From NCBI GenBank assembly GCA_905234595.1, contig CAJOID010000002.1, positions 1-64,000 on the forward strand: 64,000 bases of DNA. The letters run 5' to 3'. This DNA comes from an uncultured Lachnospiraceae bacterium. GTDB lineage: Bacteria; Bacillota; Clostridia; Lachnospirales; Lachnospiraceae. Position numbers and translations under genes: made by a program. Below are positions 44,991 to 57,888 of the stretch, piece by piece (position 1 is the first letter of the stretch; the number at the start of each line of letters is the position of its first letter). A model generated the notes under the pieces. It made no database searches and had not been told where the DNA came from. It saw nothing but the letters and a program-made list of their open reading frames with translations.

Positions 44991-45018
44991 AAAAAAAGGC
45001 CACATACATATGCGGCCT
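44991..45018 (-). terminator. Terminator/attenuator between rpmH and rnpA
   Basis: Minus strand AGGCCGCATA-TG-TATGTGGCCT forms a near-perfect stem followed by seven T residues. It begins 17 bases after the rpmH stop and would let rpmH be expressed well above rnpA. Confidence 0.85.
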
Positions 45019-45034
45019 AAAAGCTTCGCTGATG

Positions 45035-45169
45035 TTAGACTGTTAATTTATGTCTTCCCTTAGCTCTTCTTGAAGCCAGGACCTTACGTCCGCCTGCAGA
45101 ACTCATTCTGGATCTGAATCCATGAACTTTGCTGCGCTGACGCTTCTTGGGCTGAAATGTCATCTTCAT
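45035..45169 (-). CDS. rpmH: 50S ribosomal protein L34
   Basis: Too short for the ORF track. Minus-strand ATG 45169 to TAA 45035 encodes 44 residues: [20 protein letters not shown], then [20 protein letters not shown] and LTV. This is an unmistakable L34. AGGAGG lies about 10 bases upstream and a near-consensus promoter (45215-45243) precedes it. First gene of the leftward rpmH-rnpA-yidD-yidC-jag cluster. Confidence 0.98.
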   Translation of the reverse strand: MKMTFQPKKRQRSKVHGFRSRMSSAGGRKVLASRRAKGRHKLTV

Positions 45170-45214
45170 AAGTAATCCACCTCCTTTACATATTGTCCAA
45201 AGGATAACAAACCG

Positions 45215-45243
45215 ATTATATATAAAGGATTTCGCTAAGTCAA
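45215..45243 (-). promoter_or_regulatory. rpmH promoter
   Basis: Minus strand TTGACT, 17 bases, TATAAT; 46 bases before the rpmH start codon. Confidence 0.8.
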
Positions 45244-45473
45244 CTGATAAATCCCAATAAATATATCCCCATTATGTGGATAACATGGTGGATAAGTTGT
45301 AGATATATTGTTAATTCTTTGTCTATATTTATAAAAAAAGCTGATTTCATGGGATTTTTACATGGTGAACATCTTTATCCACAAAAGTTATCCACATATT
45401 GTGAGTATCACTTCATTGAAAAATAAACATCATTAAGGTAAGATAGGTTTCAAAGCGTTTTGAGGTAACGGAT
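45244..45473. other. oriC: oriC (rpmH-dnaA intergenic origin)
   Basis: Consensus DnaA boxes TTATCCACA occur at 45375-45383 and 45388-45396 on the plus strand and at 45275-45283 on the minus strand, with a near-match (TTATCCACC) at 45287-45295 on the minus strand. The two inward-facing pairs flank an AT-rich stretch (about 45300-45360) suitable for unwinding. Gene orientation changes here from minus to plus. Confidence 0.85.
45416..45444 (+). promoter_or_regulatory. dnaA promoter
   Basis: TTGAAA, 17 bases, TAAGAT, 30 bases before the dnaA ATG and just downstream of the plus-strand DnaA boxes, which would allow autorepression by DnaA. Confidence 0.6.
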
Positions 45474-46829
45474 ATGGATAATATTAAAAACAGCTGGGAT
45501 CAGATCAAGGAAAAAATAGCAGATGAATACGGACTTTCAGACGTTTCATACTCTACATGGATAGAGCCTCTTAAGATAGGTCCGGTGACCGAGGACAGTG
45601 TGACCATACTGATCCCTTCCGACCAGTCTCATGCTCTAAACTATATTTCCAGTAAATATAAGGATTTCTTTCAGGTTACCATCTCAGAGATGTTTGAAAG
45701 AAAATATGAGATAAGTTTCCGTCTTGAAAAAGATTCCGATATCACTAATGTGATGAGAACAAGCCAGGAATCCGTCTATAACCTGAATTACGAAACCGCT
45801 AATCTGAATCCTAAGTATAAATTCAATTCATTCGTCGTGGGTGGTAGCAATAAACTGGCACATTCAGCATGTCTGGCAGTAGCTGAATCACCCGGACAGA
45901 TATATAATCCTCTGTTTCTATACGGAGGTGCCGGACTTGGAAAGACCCATCTGATGCATTCGATCGGACATTTCATACTTGAGAACAATCCCAATGCAAA
46001 GATCCTCTATGTTACTTCAGAGCAGTTTACGAATGAAGTCATAGATTCAATAAGGAGCGGTAATCCCGCTTCTACCAAGAAATTAAGGGATAAATACAGA
46101 TATGTGGATGTTCTTATCATAGATGATATCCAGTTTATAATAGGAAAAGAGCAGACTCAGGAAGAGTTTTTCAATACATTTAATACACTTCATCAAAACG
46201 GAAAACAGATAATCCTGTCATCGGATAAACCGCCAAAAGAGATGGAAACTCTGGATGAAAGGTTCAGATCAAGATTCGGAATGGGTCTGATCGCCGATAT
46301 CCAGCCGCCCGACTATGAGACCAGAATGGCTATCCTGGCTGAAAAAGCCAAATCCATAGGCAAAGATATAGATGAAGAAGTATTCAATTATATAGCCACT
46401 AATATCAAATCAAACATAAGAGAGCTTGAAGGAGCATTTAATAAGATAGTCGCTTATTCAAAGCTTAATAATGTGGATATAAATATGAATAACGCCGAAG
46501 AAGCGTTAAAGGATATCATCTATCCCGATAAACCCAAAGAGATCACTCCTTCCTATATATTAAAGGAAGTATGTGATGAATATAACGTTCTGATAGAAGA
46601 TGTAGCCGGTAAGAAGAGAGATGCAAAGTTCGTTGAACCGAGATTCATAGTAATGTATCTGTGCAGGGAACTGACCGATGCTTCTTTTAAAGAGATCGCC
46701 AAGATCCTGGGTAAAAAAGATCATACAACCGTAATGCACGGAGTAAAGGATATAGAAGAAAGGATAAAATCCGAAGAAGAATTATCAACAAGGGTAAAAG
46801 CCATAAAATCAAGAATAACCGAAAGTTAA
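45474..46829 (+). CDS. dnaA: Chromosomal replication initiator DnaA
   Basis: 451 residues. Domain I (about 1-85; YSTWIEPLKIGPVTEDSVTI), short linker, AAA+ domain with Walker A in LFLYGGAGLGKTHLMHSIGH, Walker B VLIIDDIQFIIGKEQTQEEF and the sensor/arginine-finger region DERFRSRFGMGLIADIQPPD. C-terminal domain IV carries the DnaA-box recognition motif KKDHTTVMHGVKDIEERIK. It melts oriC and loads the helicase. GAGG lies 9 bases upstream of ATG. Confidence 0.98.
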   Translation: MDNIKNSWDQIKEKIADEYGLSDVSYSTWIEPLKIGPVTEDSVTILIPSDQSHALNYISSKYKDFFQVTISEMFERKYEISFRLEKDSDITNVMRTSQESVYNLNYETANLNPKYKFNSFVVGGSNKLAHSACLAVAESPGQIYNPLFLYGGAGLGKTHLMHSIGHFILENNPNAKILYVTSEQFTNEVIDSIRSGNPASTKKLRDKYRYVDVLIIDDIQFIIGKEQTQEEFFNTFNTLHQNGKQIILSSDKPPKEMETLDERFRSRFGMGLIADIQPPDYETRMAILAEKAKSIGKDIDEEVFNYIATNIKSNIRELEGAFNKIVAYSKLNNVDINMNNAEEALKDIIYPDKPKEITPSYILKEVCDEYNVLIEDVAGKKRDAKFVEPRFIVMYLCRELTDASFKEIAKILGKKDHTTVMHGVKDIEERIKSEEELSTRVKAIKSRITES

Positions 46830-47006
46830 GTGAATATAATCGGATAATCACATACTTATACTACACATTATCAACAACTAAAAGTTTTATTTTTCGTTGA
46901 TATTTAGTATAATATTAAAGGTTATACACATTTAAACATGCTCTAATAATACTATTACTTTTATTAATCTAAACAAAAAAAGAAAAAGAATCAGAAAGGC
47001 TCATTC
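46830..47006. other. dnaA-dnaN intergenic with weak DnaA boxes
   Basis: 177 AT-rich bases containing TTATCAACA (46868) and TTATACACA (46922), each one base from the DnaA-box consensus, and a TATAAT at 46908 that may serve dnaN. In some Firmicutes this interval is the second half of a bipartite origin. Confidence 0.5.
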
Positions 47007-48116
47007 ATGAAGATCATTTGTAATAAGTCAGAACTCTTAAACGGTGTATCGATCGTAAAAAATGCTGTTCCTTCCAAAACAACAATGTCAATACTTCAGT
47101 GTATACTGATCGATGCTGATGCTGATCAGATCAAGCTTGTCGCCAATGATATGGAGCTTGGCATAGAAACCGTTATACAGGGAAGTATAGCTGAAAAAGG
47201 AAAGATAGCTCTGGATGCGAGAATGCTCTTCGATATCATCCGTAAACTTCCTGACAGTGATATAACGATCACAACTGATGCTTCATTAAAAGCCAATATC
47301 AGCTGTGAAAAATCACAATTCAATATCATAGGAAAACCTGCCGATGAATTTCCGGTTTTAGCGCAACTTGATCATTCCGACAGCATCACATTATCACAGT
47401 ACACACTTAAGGAAGTTATCAGACAGACGATATTCTCGATATCCGATAATGATAACAGTCCGTTAATGACGGGTGAACTCTTTGATATCAATGAAGATAA
47501 CTTAAGGGTTGCTTCTCTTGACGGACATAGAATATCCATCAGGAATGTAAAGCTTAAGAATGTATATTCACCCAAAAAGGTGGTCGTACCCGGTAAGAGT
47601 CTGGGAGAGATCAGTAAGATAATAGGTGATGATACGGATAAGAATGTAAGTATATTCTTTACTCCCAATCACATCCTGTTTGAATTTGACAATACGGTAG
47701 TATTGTCAAGGCTGATTGAAGGTGAGTATTTCAATGTTGATCAGATGATAACCAAGGATTATGAGACCAAGGTTACGGTTTCCAAGAAAGATCTGTTTGA
47801 CTGTATAGACAGATCCACTCTCCTGGTAAAAGAAGGCGATAAGAGACCCATCATCGTAGATATCAGAGAAGGAAGCCTTGAATTAAAGATAAATTCCACA
47901 TTCGGAAGCATGGATGAAGAAATAGATATATCCAAAGAAGGTAAAGACATCATGATAGGTTTCAATCCCAAATTCGTGATGGATGTACTCAAAGTCATAG
48001 ATAGTGATGAGATAAATATGTATATGGTCAATCCAAAATCTCCCTGCTTTATAAGAGATGATGATGACAGTTATATATATCTTGTTCTGCCTATAAACTT
48101 TACGACTGTATCATAA
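47007..48116 (+). CDS. dnaN: DNA polymerase III beta sliding clamp
   Basis: 369 residues, three beta-clamp domains. Signatures include ILQCILIDADADQIKLVAND, IIGKPADEFPVLAQLDHSDS, EDNLRVASLDGHRISIRNVK and the C-terminal YIYLVLPINFTTVS. It tethers replicative polymerases to DNA. It follows dnaA after 177 bases, preceded by AGAAAGG. Confidence 0.97.
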   Translation: MKIICNKSELLNGVSIVKNAVPSKTTMSILQCILIDADADQIKLVANDMELGIETVIQGSIAEKGKIALDARMLFDIIRKLPDSDITITTDASLKANISCEKSQFNIIGKPADEFPVLAQLDHSDSITLSQYTLKEVIRQTIFSISDNDNSPLMTGELFDINEDNLRVASLDGHRISIRNVKLKNVYSPKKVVVPGKSLGEISKIIGDDTDKNVSIFFTPNHILFEFDNTVVLSRLIEGEYFNVDQMITKDYETKVTVSKKDLFDCIDRSTLLVKEGDKRPIIVDIREGSLELKINSTFGSMDEEIDISKEGKDIMIGFNPKFVMDVLKVIDSDEINMYMVNPKSPCFIRDDDDSYIYLVLPINFTTVS

Positions 48117-48124
48117 GTCTTTTT

Positions 48125-48345
48125 ATGACAGATATAACTATAAAAGACGAATATATAAAACTTGGACAGGCACTTAAAAAATCCGGTATATCATCAAACG
48201 GTGCAGATGCCAAAATGGATATACAGGAAGGTCTGATCACGGTTAATGGTGAAATAGAACTCCGTCGGGGACGAAAGTTATACGACGGAGATGTCTTTGC
48301 TTATGACGGGGATGAATTCAGGGTTATAGCTATGAAAGGTCAGTT

Positions 48346-48349
<4 letters not shown>
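48125..48349 (+). CDS. rlbA: S4-domain RNA-binding protein (RlbA/YaaA)
   Basis: 74 residues: a minimal S4 RNA-binding fold, YIKLGQALKKSGISSNGADA, then GLITVNGEIELRRGRKLYDG. It is the small protein found between dnaN and recF in most Firmicutes (YaaA in Bacillus), implicated in ribosome-related RNA binding. It ends overlapping the recF start by 4 bases (ATGA). Confidence 0.92.
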
Positions 48350-51374
<3,025 letters not shown>

Positions 51375-51402
51375 TCCCTAATCAGGCTAAGAGGATCACA
51401 CA

Positions 51403-53976
51403 ATGGATGACAGGATCTTTGATAAGATCGAAGAAGTAGACTTAAAGAAAAAAATGGAAGACTCGTACATAGATTACGCGATGAGCGTTATCGCCGCACG
51501 TGCGCTTCCTGATGTCAGAGACGGACTCAAGCCCGTGCAGCGCAGGGTTCTGTATTCGATGGTCGAGCTGAACAACGGACCCGATAAGCCGCACCGTAAA
51601 AGTGCCCGTATCGTCGGTGATACGATGGGTAAGTATCATCCCCACGGTGACAGCTCCATATACGGATCTCTGGTAAATATGGCTCAGGAATGGTCCATGA
51701 GGTATCCGCTCGTGGACGGTCACGGTAACTTCGGTTCGGTCGACGGTGACGGCGCTGCCGCCATGCGATATACGGAAGCCAGACTCAGCAAGATATCCAT
51801 GGAGATGGTTGCCGATATCAAGAAAGATACGGTCGATTTCGTGGATAACTTCGACGGTACGGAGTCGGAACCGACAGTTCTTCCGTCCAGATATCCCAAT
51901 CTGCTCGTAAACGGTACCACCGGTATAGCCGTAGGTATGGCTACCAATATTCCTCCTCATAATCTGCGAGAGGTTACTTCCGCTGTGGTCAGGATCATAG
52001 ACAACAGGGTTGAAGAGGACAGGGATACCGATATTGAGGAACTCATAGACCTGGTCAAAGCACCCGATTTTCCTACCGGCGGTATAATCCTCGGAACCAG
52101 AGGATCGGAGGAGGCATACAGAACCGGACGCGGCAAGGTCAGAGTACGTGCGGTGACAGATGTCGAGACCATGGAAAACGGCAAGACTCGTATAATCGTG
52201 ACCGAGCTTCCCTATCTGGTAAATAAGGCTAATCTGATAACGAAGATAGCGGATCTGGTCAAGATCAAAAAGATAGACGGCATCACGGATCTGCGTGATG
52301 AGTCCAGCCGTGAGGGTATGCGTATCGTCATTGAGCTCAGACGTGACGCCAATGCCAATATCATACTCAATCAGCTCTATAAACATACACAGCTGCAGGA
52401 TTCATTCGGTGTGATCATGCTGGCTCTGGTCAATAATGAGCCTAAGGTCATGAATCTGCTGGATATGCTCACATATTACCTGAAGCATCAGGAAGATGTG
52501 GTAACCCGCAGGACCAAATATGACTTAAACAAGGCTGAAGAGCGTGATCATATACTGCAGGGATTACTTATCGCTCTCGATAATATCGATGAAGTGATCC
52601 AGATCATCAGAGGAAGTGCCAATACTCAGGAAGCCAAGGATAACCTGATGGCCAGATTCGGGCTGACCGATCCGCAGGCGCAGGCAATCGTGGATATGAG
52701 GCTGCGTGCTCTGACAGGACTGGAACGGGAGAAGATAGAGACCGAGCATCAGGAACTGATCAAGCTGATCGCCGAACTCAAGGCTATATTGGGAGATGAG
52801 AAGCTGCTGCTTGGCGTGATCAAGAAGGAACTCATGGAAGTAGCCGATAAATTCGGTGACGACCGCCGTTCACAGATAGGATATGATGTCTATGACATCA
52901 ATATGGAAGATCTCATACCCAATGAGAATACCGTCATAGCGATGACCAATGTCGGATATATCAAGCGAATGACCGTGGATAACTTCAAATCACAGCATCG
53001 CGGCGGCAAGGGGATCAAGGGTATGTCGATCATAGAAGATGACTATATCGAAGACCTGCTGATGACGACTACACACCATGATGTGATATTCTTTACGAAT
53101 TTCGGCAGATGTTACAGATTACGGGCATATCAGATACCCGAATCCGGACGTACATCCAGAGGTACTGCGATAGTTAACCTGCTTCAGCTGTCTCCGGATG
53201 AGAAGATCACGGCCATGATCCCGATCCCGATGCCGGTCACAGAGGATGATTTCAATAAATCTCTCTTCATGGTTACCAAGACAGGTATCATCAAGAAGAC
53301 CAGTATCGAAGAATTTGCACATATCAGAAAAGGCGGTATCATCGCCATGAACTTAAAAGACGATGATGAACTGATAGAAGTTAAGCTCACCGTACCCGAT
53401 AATGAGATCTTCATGGTCACTAAGAACGGTATGTGCATACATTTCAAGGAATCGGATGTCAGAAATACCGGAAGAAACACCATGGGTGTCAAGGGTATGA
53501 ATCTTGACTATGATGATGAGATAGTCGGTATGCAGTTAAATACCCAGGGTGGCAGCCTGCTGATCGCTTCCGAGAACGGTATGGGTAAACGTACCAATAT
53601 CAACGAGTTCACCCTGCAGAAACGTGGCGGCAAAGGTCTTAAATGCTACAAGATCACAGAAAAGACCGGCTATGTGGTAGGTGTTAAGGCCGTCAATGAC
53701 GATCATGAGCTGATGCTCATTACCAGTGCGGGTACCATTATCCAGATACGTATGGAAGATATCAATACTCTCGGACGTATCACTTCAGGTGTTAAACTGA
53801 TCAATCTGGATGATGATATCAAGGTGGTCAAGATCGCCAAGGTCAGAGAGAAAGTCAGCGACGGTTCCAAGGAATATGATGAAGTCGAGGATGCCATGGA
53901 GGATATCCCCGAAAACGACGGTCAGTATGATGACGAAGAAGAAGTGACACTGCCTGTTGAGGAGTCTGAAGACTGA
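51403..53976 (+). CDS. gyrA: DNA gyrase subunit A
   Basis: 857 residues. Breakage-reunion domain with [13 protein letters not shown] and active-site Tyr in [20 protein letters not shown]. The quinolone-determining segment reads [15 protein letters not shown]: Ser at the E. coli 83 position but Gly where many bacteria have Asp/Glu (position 87). The C-terminal beta-pinwheel has the GyrA box [20 protein letters not shown] and six-blade repeats ([28 protein letters not shown]). An acidic tail ([16 protein letters not shown]) ends the protein. It supplies DNA cleavage and wrapping for supercoiling. A hairpin at 54011 closes the transcript. Confidence 0.98.
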   Translation: MDDRIFDKIEEVDLKKKMEDSYIDYAMSVIAARALPDVRDGLKPVQRRVLYSMVELNNGPDKPHRKSARIVGDTMGKYHPHGDSSIYGSLVNMAQEWSMRYPLVDGHGNFGSVDGDGAAAMRYTEARLSKISMEMVADIKKDTVDFVDNFDGTESEPTVLPSRYPNLLVNGTTGIAVGMATNIPPHNLREVTSAVVRIIDNRVEEDRDTDIEELIDLVKAPDFPTGGIILGTRGSEEAYRTGRGKVRVRAVTDVETMENGKTRIIVTELPYLVNKANLITKIADLVKIKKIDGITDLRDESSREGMRIVIELRRDANANIILNQLYKHTQLQDSFGVIMLALVNNEPKVMNLLDMLTYYLKHQEDVVTRRTKYDLNKAEERDHILQGLLIALDNIDEVIQIIRGSANTQEAKDNLMARFGLTDPQAQAIVDMRLRALTGLEREKIETEHQELIKLIAELKAILGDEKLLLGVIKKELMEVADKFGDDRRSQIGYDVYDINMEDLIPNENTVIAMTNVGYIKRMTVDNFKSQHRGGKGIKGMSIIEDDYIEDLLMTTTHHDVIFFTNFGRCYRLRAYQIPESGRTSRGTAIVNLLQLSPDEKITAMIPIPMPVTEDDFNKSLFMVTKTGIIKKTSIEEFAHIRKGGIIAMNLKDDDELIEVKLTVPDNEIFMVTKNGMCIHFKESDVRNTGRNTMGVKGMNLDYDDEIVGMQLNTQGGSLLIASENGMGKRTNINEFTLQKRGGKGLKCYKITEKTGYVVGVKAVNDDHELMLITSAGTIIQIRMEDINTLGRITSGVKLINLDDDIKVVKIAKVREKVSDGSKEYDEVEDAMEDIPENDGQYDDEEEVTLPVEESED

Positions 53977-54010
53977 TATTTAAGTCTGTGTCAGTGTATA
54001 TTAACGGTTG

Positions 54011-54035
54011 CCCTGTCGATATATTTTCGGCAGGG
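54011..54035 (+). terminator. Hairpin after gyrA
   Basis: CCCTGTCGA pairs with TCGGCAGGG (one G-U), followed by TTTACT. The U-tract is short, so termination may be partial. Confidence 0.65.
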
Positions 54036-54081
54036 TTTACTATGAGCAAATTATTTCTCTTAAAAGAAAGAAGGTGAGATC

Positions 54082-55296
54082 ATGGAAGCATATTCCATAC
54101 TCAGAGATCTTGCGATAATCATCATAGCGGCGAAATTCTTCGGAATTGTGGCCAGAAAACTCAAGGCACCGCAGGTCGTTGGAGAAATAGTAGCCGGTCT
54201 TCTGATAGGCCCCGGCGTACTCGGCATCGTATCACAGACGGATTTTCTGGCACAGATGGCGGAGATAGGTGTTATCCTGCTCATGTTCTCAGCCGGTCTG
54301 GAGACTGACTTAAAGCAGCTTATCAAGATCGGACCCAAGGCAGCACTTATCGCGACAGCCGGAGTATTTGTTCCTCTCGTGGGCGGAACTCTGTTATATA
54401 TGGGCTTCTACGGAATGGCCCCCTGGGGTTCCGATGAGTTCTATAAAGCAGTGTTCATCGGAACGATCATGACGGCAACCAGTGTGAGCATCACCGTACA
54501 GGCCCTTAAGGAGATGGGCAAGCTTTCGGATGAGGTGGGTACTACGATAGTAAGCGCCGCCATCATAGATGACGTCATAGGCATAGTGGTACTGACCATA
54601 GTCATCGGTTTTAAGAATCCGGAAACAGGTATCGGCACGGTCTTGCTCTCTACAGTCGCATTTTTTGCTCTCGCAGTGGGAGTCGGATTTATCTGCTATA
54701 AGGTATTTGCCTGGGTGGACAGGAAATACCCCCATACGAGACGTATTCCGATAGCTGCACTGGCCCTGTGCTTTACTTTGGCTTATGTGGCTGAAGAAGT
54801 GTTCGGAATAGCTGATATCACGGGTGCATATGTTGCCGGTATCATCCTGTGTTCCATCCAGGATTCGCATTATGTGGATGAAAAAGTGGATATCAACTCA
54901 TATATGATGTTCGGTCCGATATTTTTTGCCAGCATCGGTATCAAGACCAATCTGGATAATATGAACATGCAGATCCTGTGGTTTTCTCTGGGGTTCGTCG
55001 CAGTGGCCATATTGTGTAAGATCATCGGCTGTGGGCTGATGGGATTAGGATGCGGCTTCTCCGGACATGATTCACTGAAGATAGGCGTAGGTATGATGAC
55101 AAGAGGTGAGGTGGCTCTGATCGTCGCTCAGAAGGGTCTTGCCGAAGGATTCATAACTTCGGTCTATTTCACATCCGTAATATTGCTTATAATAGTATCA
55201 TCGATATGTACCCCGATAATACTTAAATTCCTGTATTCCAAAGACCCCGCACCTGAGGTGAATTACAGCGTAGTGCGCAGAAAGGGCGATAAATAA
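54082..55296 (+). CDS. CPA2-family cation/proton antiporter
   Basis: 404 residues, about twelve hydrophobic helices. Signature regions: APQVVGEIVAGLLIGPGVLG, EIGVILLMFSAGLETDLKQL, TMTATSVSITVQALKEMGKL and the ion-site helix VSAAIIDDVIGIVVLTIVIG with the adjacent Asp pair typical of NapA-like electrogenic Na+/H+ exchangers. GVGMMTRGEVALIVAQKGLA is also characteristic. No RCK/TrkA-N domain, unlike KefB. It exchanges Na+ or K+ for H+ across the membrane. Ribosome binding site AAGGTGAG. Its stop overlaps the murG start by one base (TAATG). Confidence 0.92.
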   Translation: MEAYSILRDLAIIIIAAKFFGIVARKLKAPQVVGEIVAGLLIGPGVLGIVSQTDFLAQMAEIGVILLMFSAGLETDLKQLIKIGPKAALIATAGVFVPLVGGTLLYMGFYGMAPWGSDEFYKAVFIGTIMTATSVSITVQALKEMGKLSDEVGTTIVSAAIIDDVIGIVVLTIVIGFKNPETGIGTVLLSTVAFFALAVGVGFICYKVFAWVDRKYPHTRRIPIAALALCFTLAYVAEEVFGIADITGAYVAGIILCSIQDSHYVDEKVDINSYMMFGPIFFASIGIKTNLDNMNMQILWFSLGFVAVAILCKIIGCGLMGLGCGFSGHDSLKIGVGMMTRGEVALIVAQKGLAEGFITSVYFTSVILLIIVSSICTPIILKFLYSKDPAPEVNYSVVRRKGDK

Positions 55297-56366
55297 TGGA
55301 TCATAAGATAGTCCTTACCGGCGGTGGTACGGCCGGTCATGTAACACCTAACCTGGCGCTGCTGCCTTCTCTTAGAGCTGCCGGATTCGAAGCTACCTAT
55401 ATAGGATCTGTGGACGGTATAGAGAAGGGACTGGCCGAAGATGCCGGTCTCACATATTACGGTATAGCAGTAGGCAAGCTCAGACGGTATTTTGATCCGA
55501 AGAATTTCTCGGATCCGTTCAGGGTCATCAAGGGATTTTTCCAGGCCAGAAAGATCTTAAAGGATATACGTCCGGATGTCGTTTTTTCCAAGGGAGGATT
55601 CGTGGCAGTGCCTGTAGTCAGGGCCGCTGCATCTCTTAAGATTCCCTGCATAATCCATGAATCCGATATCACACCCGGTCTGGCTAACAGGCTTTGTATT
55701 CCGGCTGCGGATATAGTCTGCTGTAATTTCCCGGAGACATTTGACCTGATACCGCCCGAGAAGGCGCATCTGACGGGATCGCCGATCAGGGACGAGCTTT
55801 TCAGGGGAGACCGTGAAGCCGGGCGCAGGTTTGTGGGATTTACCGATGATAAACCGGTGATCATGGTCATAGGAGGAAGTCAGGGATCGGCTGCGATCAA
55901 CGGAGCGATCCGCGATTCACTGACAGAACTGCTGAAGGACTTCAATATCGTGCATCTGACAGGAAAGGACAAGATGGACAATATGCTCCTGACCGTGGAC
56001 GGATATAAGCAATACGAGTATATTACCGATGAGCTTCCGGATATATTTGCGATGGCGGATATAGTCGTATCCCGCTCGGGAGCGAATGCGATAGGTGAAC
56101 TTCTGGCACTGCATAAGCCGAATCTCCTGATTCCGCTGCCTTCGGCATCGAGCCGCGGTGATCAGATCATGAATGCCAAATCCTATGAAGATCAGGGCTT
56201 CAGCATGGTCCTGAGCGAGGAGGACATGACTTCCAAACTGCTGATATCCAAAATCCGCGAACTGTATGAGACTAAAGATAAATACATTCAGGCTATGGAG
56301 AACAGTAAGCAGAGAGATGCCATAGCTGCCATCATGGAACTGATCTTAAGCAAAGTCAAAACCTGA
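55296..56366 (+). CDS. murG: MurG, lipid II-forming GlcNAc transferase
   Basis: 356 residues, GT28. N-terminal GGGTAGHVTPNLALLPSL, FSKGGFVAVPVVRAA and IIHESDITPGLANRL; C-terminal MVIGGSQGSAAINGAIRDSL and VVSRSGANAIGELLALHKPN are the diagnostic donor-site motifs. It adds GlcNAc from UDP-GlcNAc to lipid I on the inner membrane face. It is outside a dcw cluster here, coupled to an antiporter and followed after 1 base by an O-acyltransferase gene, a context of envelope synthesis. Another murG could exist elsewhere. Confidence 0.92.
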   Translation: MDHKIVLTGGGTAGHVTPNLALLPSLRAAGFEATYIGSVDGIEKGLAEDAGLTYYGIAVGKLRRYFDPKNFSDPFRVIKGFFQARKILKDIRPDVVFSKGGFVAVPVVRAAASLKIPCIIHESDITPGLANRLCIPAADIVCCNFPETFDLIPPEKAHLTGSPIRDELFRGDREAGRRFVGFTDDKPVIMVIGGSQGSAAINGAIRDSLTELLKDFNIVHLTGKDKMDNMLLTVDGYKQYEYITDELPDIFAMADIVVSRSGANAIGELLALHKPNLLIPLPSASSRGDQIMNAKSYEDQGFSMVLSEEDMTSKLLISKIRELYETKDKYIQAMENSKQRDAIAAIMELILSKVKT

Positions 56367-56367
56367 A

Positions 56368-57882
56368 ATGCTGTTTAACTCATATATATTCATATGTATA
56401 CTGCTGCCCGTCGCATTGCTCGGATGGTATGGTTTGAATTATTTTGGACATAACCGTCTTGCAGGCATATTTCTGACGGGCATTTCTTTATGGTTTTATG
56501 CTTATTTCCACGTATCATACCTTTTTGTGATAACAGGCAGCATAGTCCTCAATTATCTCATCAGCCTGATCGTGGAGGCATACCGTAAACACGGTGATGC
56601 CGAAAACGGCGGTGTGATGAGGATCTTACTGATAATCTCGGTCGTCGCCAACCTCGGAATACTCTTTTACTTCAAATATACGGATTTTCTGATAGAGAAT
56701 ATAAACACACTCACAGGGAGGGATATTGCCCTGCGACACATACTGCTGCCGCTGGGTATCAGTTTCTTTACTTTCCAGCAGCTCTCATACGTGATCGACA
56801 GGTGCAGGGACAGGGCCCCGCATTATGATCTGATCACATATATGACGTTTGTAACGTTTTTTCCGCAGCTGATAGCCGGACCTATAGTTACATATGACGA
56901 GATGATGCCGCAGTTTGCAGATATGGGCAGACGCAGGATCGATCCCGATAATATGCGTACCGGGATCAGGTATTTCGTGATAGGCTTCGCCAAAAAGATA
57001 CTGCTCGCGGATGTGCTGGCCGGGCCCGTGAATCAGGCGTTCATAACACCGCGTGAGCTGGATACCGTAACAGTGATCATCGTGATGCTCATGTATATGT
57101 TTGAACTGTACTTTGATTTCAGCGGTTACTGTGATATGGCATCGGGCATTGCAAAGATGTTCAATATCGATCTGCCCATGAACTTCAATTCACCGTATAC
57201 AAGTGCGAATGTTAAAGAACTGTGGCAGAGATGGCATATCACTCTGTCAAGATTCTTTACGACATACGTATATATACCGCTGGGCGGGTCGAGACGCGGA
57301 TACGGACGGATGCTTACAAATGTGTTTATCGTATTCGTACTCAGCGGACTCTGGCACGGTGCGGCCTGGACCTATGTACTCTGGGGCGCGGTAAACGGTC
57401 TGCTAGTAGTATGGGATAATGCATGCCTCATAGGGGTACGGGGCTGTGAATATAAGAGGGAATGTAAACTGTATATTCCGAGGAAAGCCGGTCAGATCCT
57501 TACTTTCTGCTTCTTTTTGCTGTCATTGTGCTTCTTCAGGAGTTCGACCATACCGGATGCGCTGCACCTGATCAGATCGGTATTTGTCTTTAACTGGAAC
57601 GGCAGGCTGTTCGACATCCTGAGTTATCTAAAGACTCCGGAATTCTATGTGATTGAAGAGGCAGCAGGCATGATGTCGGCGAATATGCTCAATTACGTAC
57701 ATCTGGCATGTGCGCTTATAATGCTGGCAGTCAGCTTCATAATAATACTTAAGCCCAACTCACATGAGATCGCACCCCGTAATGACCATCCCGTCAGGGA
57801 CGGCATCCTGATGGGTATCGTGTTTGCATGGTGTTTCATATCGCTCAATCAGGTGAGTACGTTCCTGTATTTTAACTTTTAA
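56368..57882 (+). CDS. MBOAT-family membrane O-acyltransferase (AlgI-like)
   Basis: 504 residues, about eleven hydrophobic segments. MBOAT/AlgI motifs: LLPLGISFFTFQQLSYVIDR, FFPQLIAGPIVTYDEMMPQF, LWQRWHITLSRFFTTYVYIP and the catalytic His in LSGLWHGAAWTYVLWGAVNG. Family members pass acetyl (or alanyl) groups across the membrane onto secreted polysaccharides or teichoic acids. The gene begins one base after murG and is followed by an SGNH-like protein gene, the usual two-part O-acetylation arrangement (AlgI/AlgJ, PatA/PatB). Polymer acceptor unknown. Confidence 0.93.
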   Translation: MLFNSYIFICILLPVALLGWYGLNYFGHNRLAGIFLTGISLWFYAYFHVSYLFVITGSIVLNYLISLIVEAYRKHGDAENGGVMRILLIISVVANLGILFYFKYTDFLIENINTLTGRDIALRHILLPLGISFFTFQQLSYVIDRCRDRAPHYDLITYMTFVTFFPQLIAGPIVTYDEMMPQFADMGRRRIDPDNMRTGIRYFVIGFAKKILLADVLAGPVNQAFITPRELDTVTVIIVMLMYMFELYFDFSGYCDMASGIAKMFNIDLPMNFNSPYTSANVKELWQRWHITLSRFFTTYVYIPLGGSRRGYGRMLTNVFIVFVLSGLWHGAAWTYVLWGAVNGLLVVWDNACLIGVRGCEYKRECKLYIPRKAGQILTFCFFLLSLCFFRSSTIPDALHLIRSVFVFNWNGRLFDILSYLKTPEFYVIEEAAGMMSANMLNYVHLACALIMLAVSFIIILKPNSHEIAPRNDHPVRDGILMGIVFAWCFISLNQVSTFLYFNF

Positions 57883-57888
57883 CAGTAT

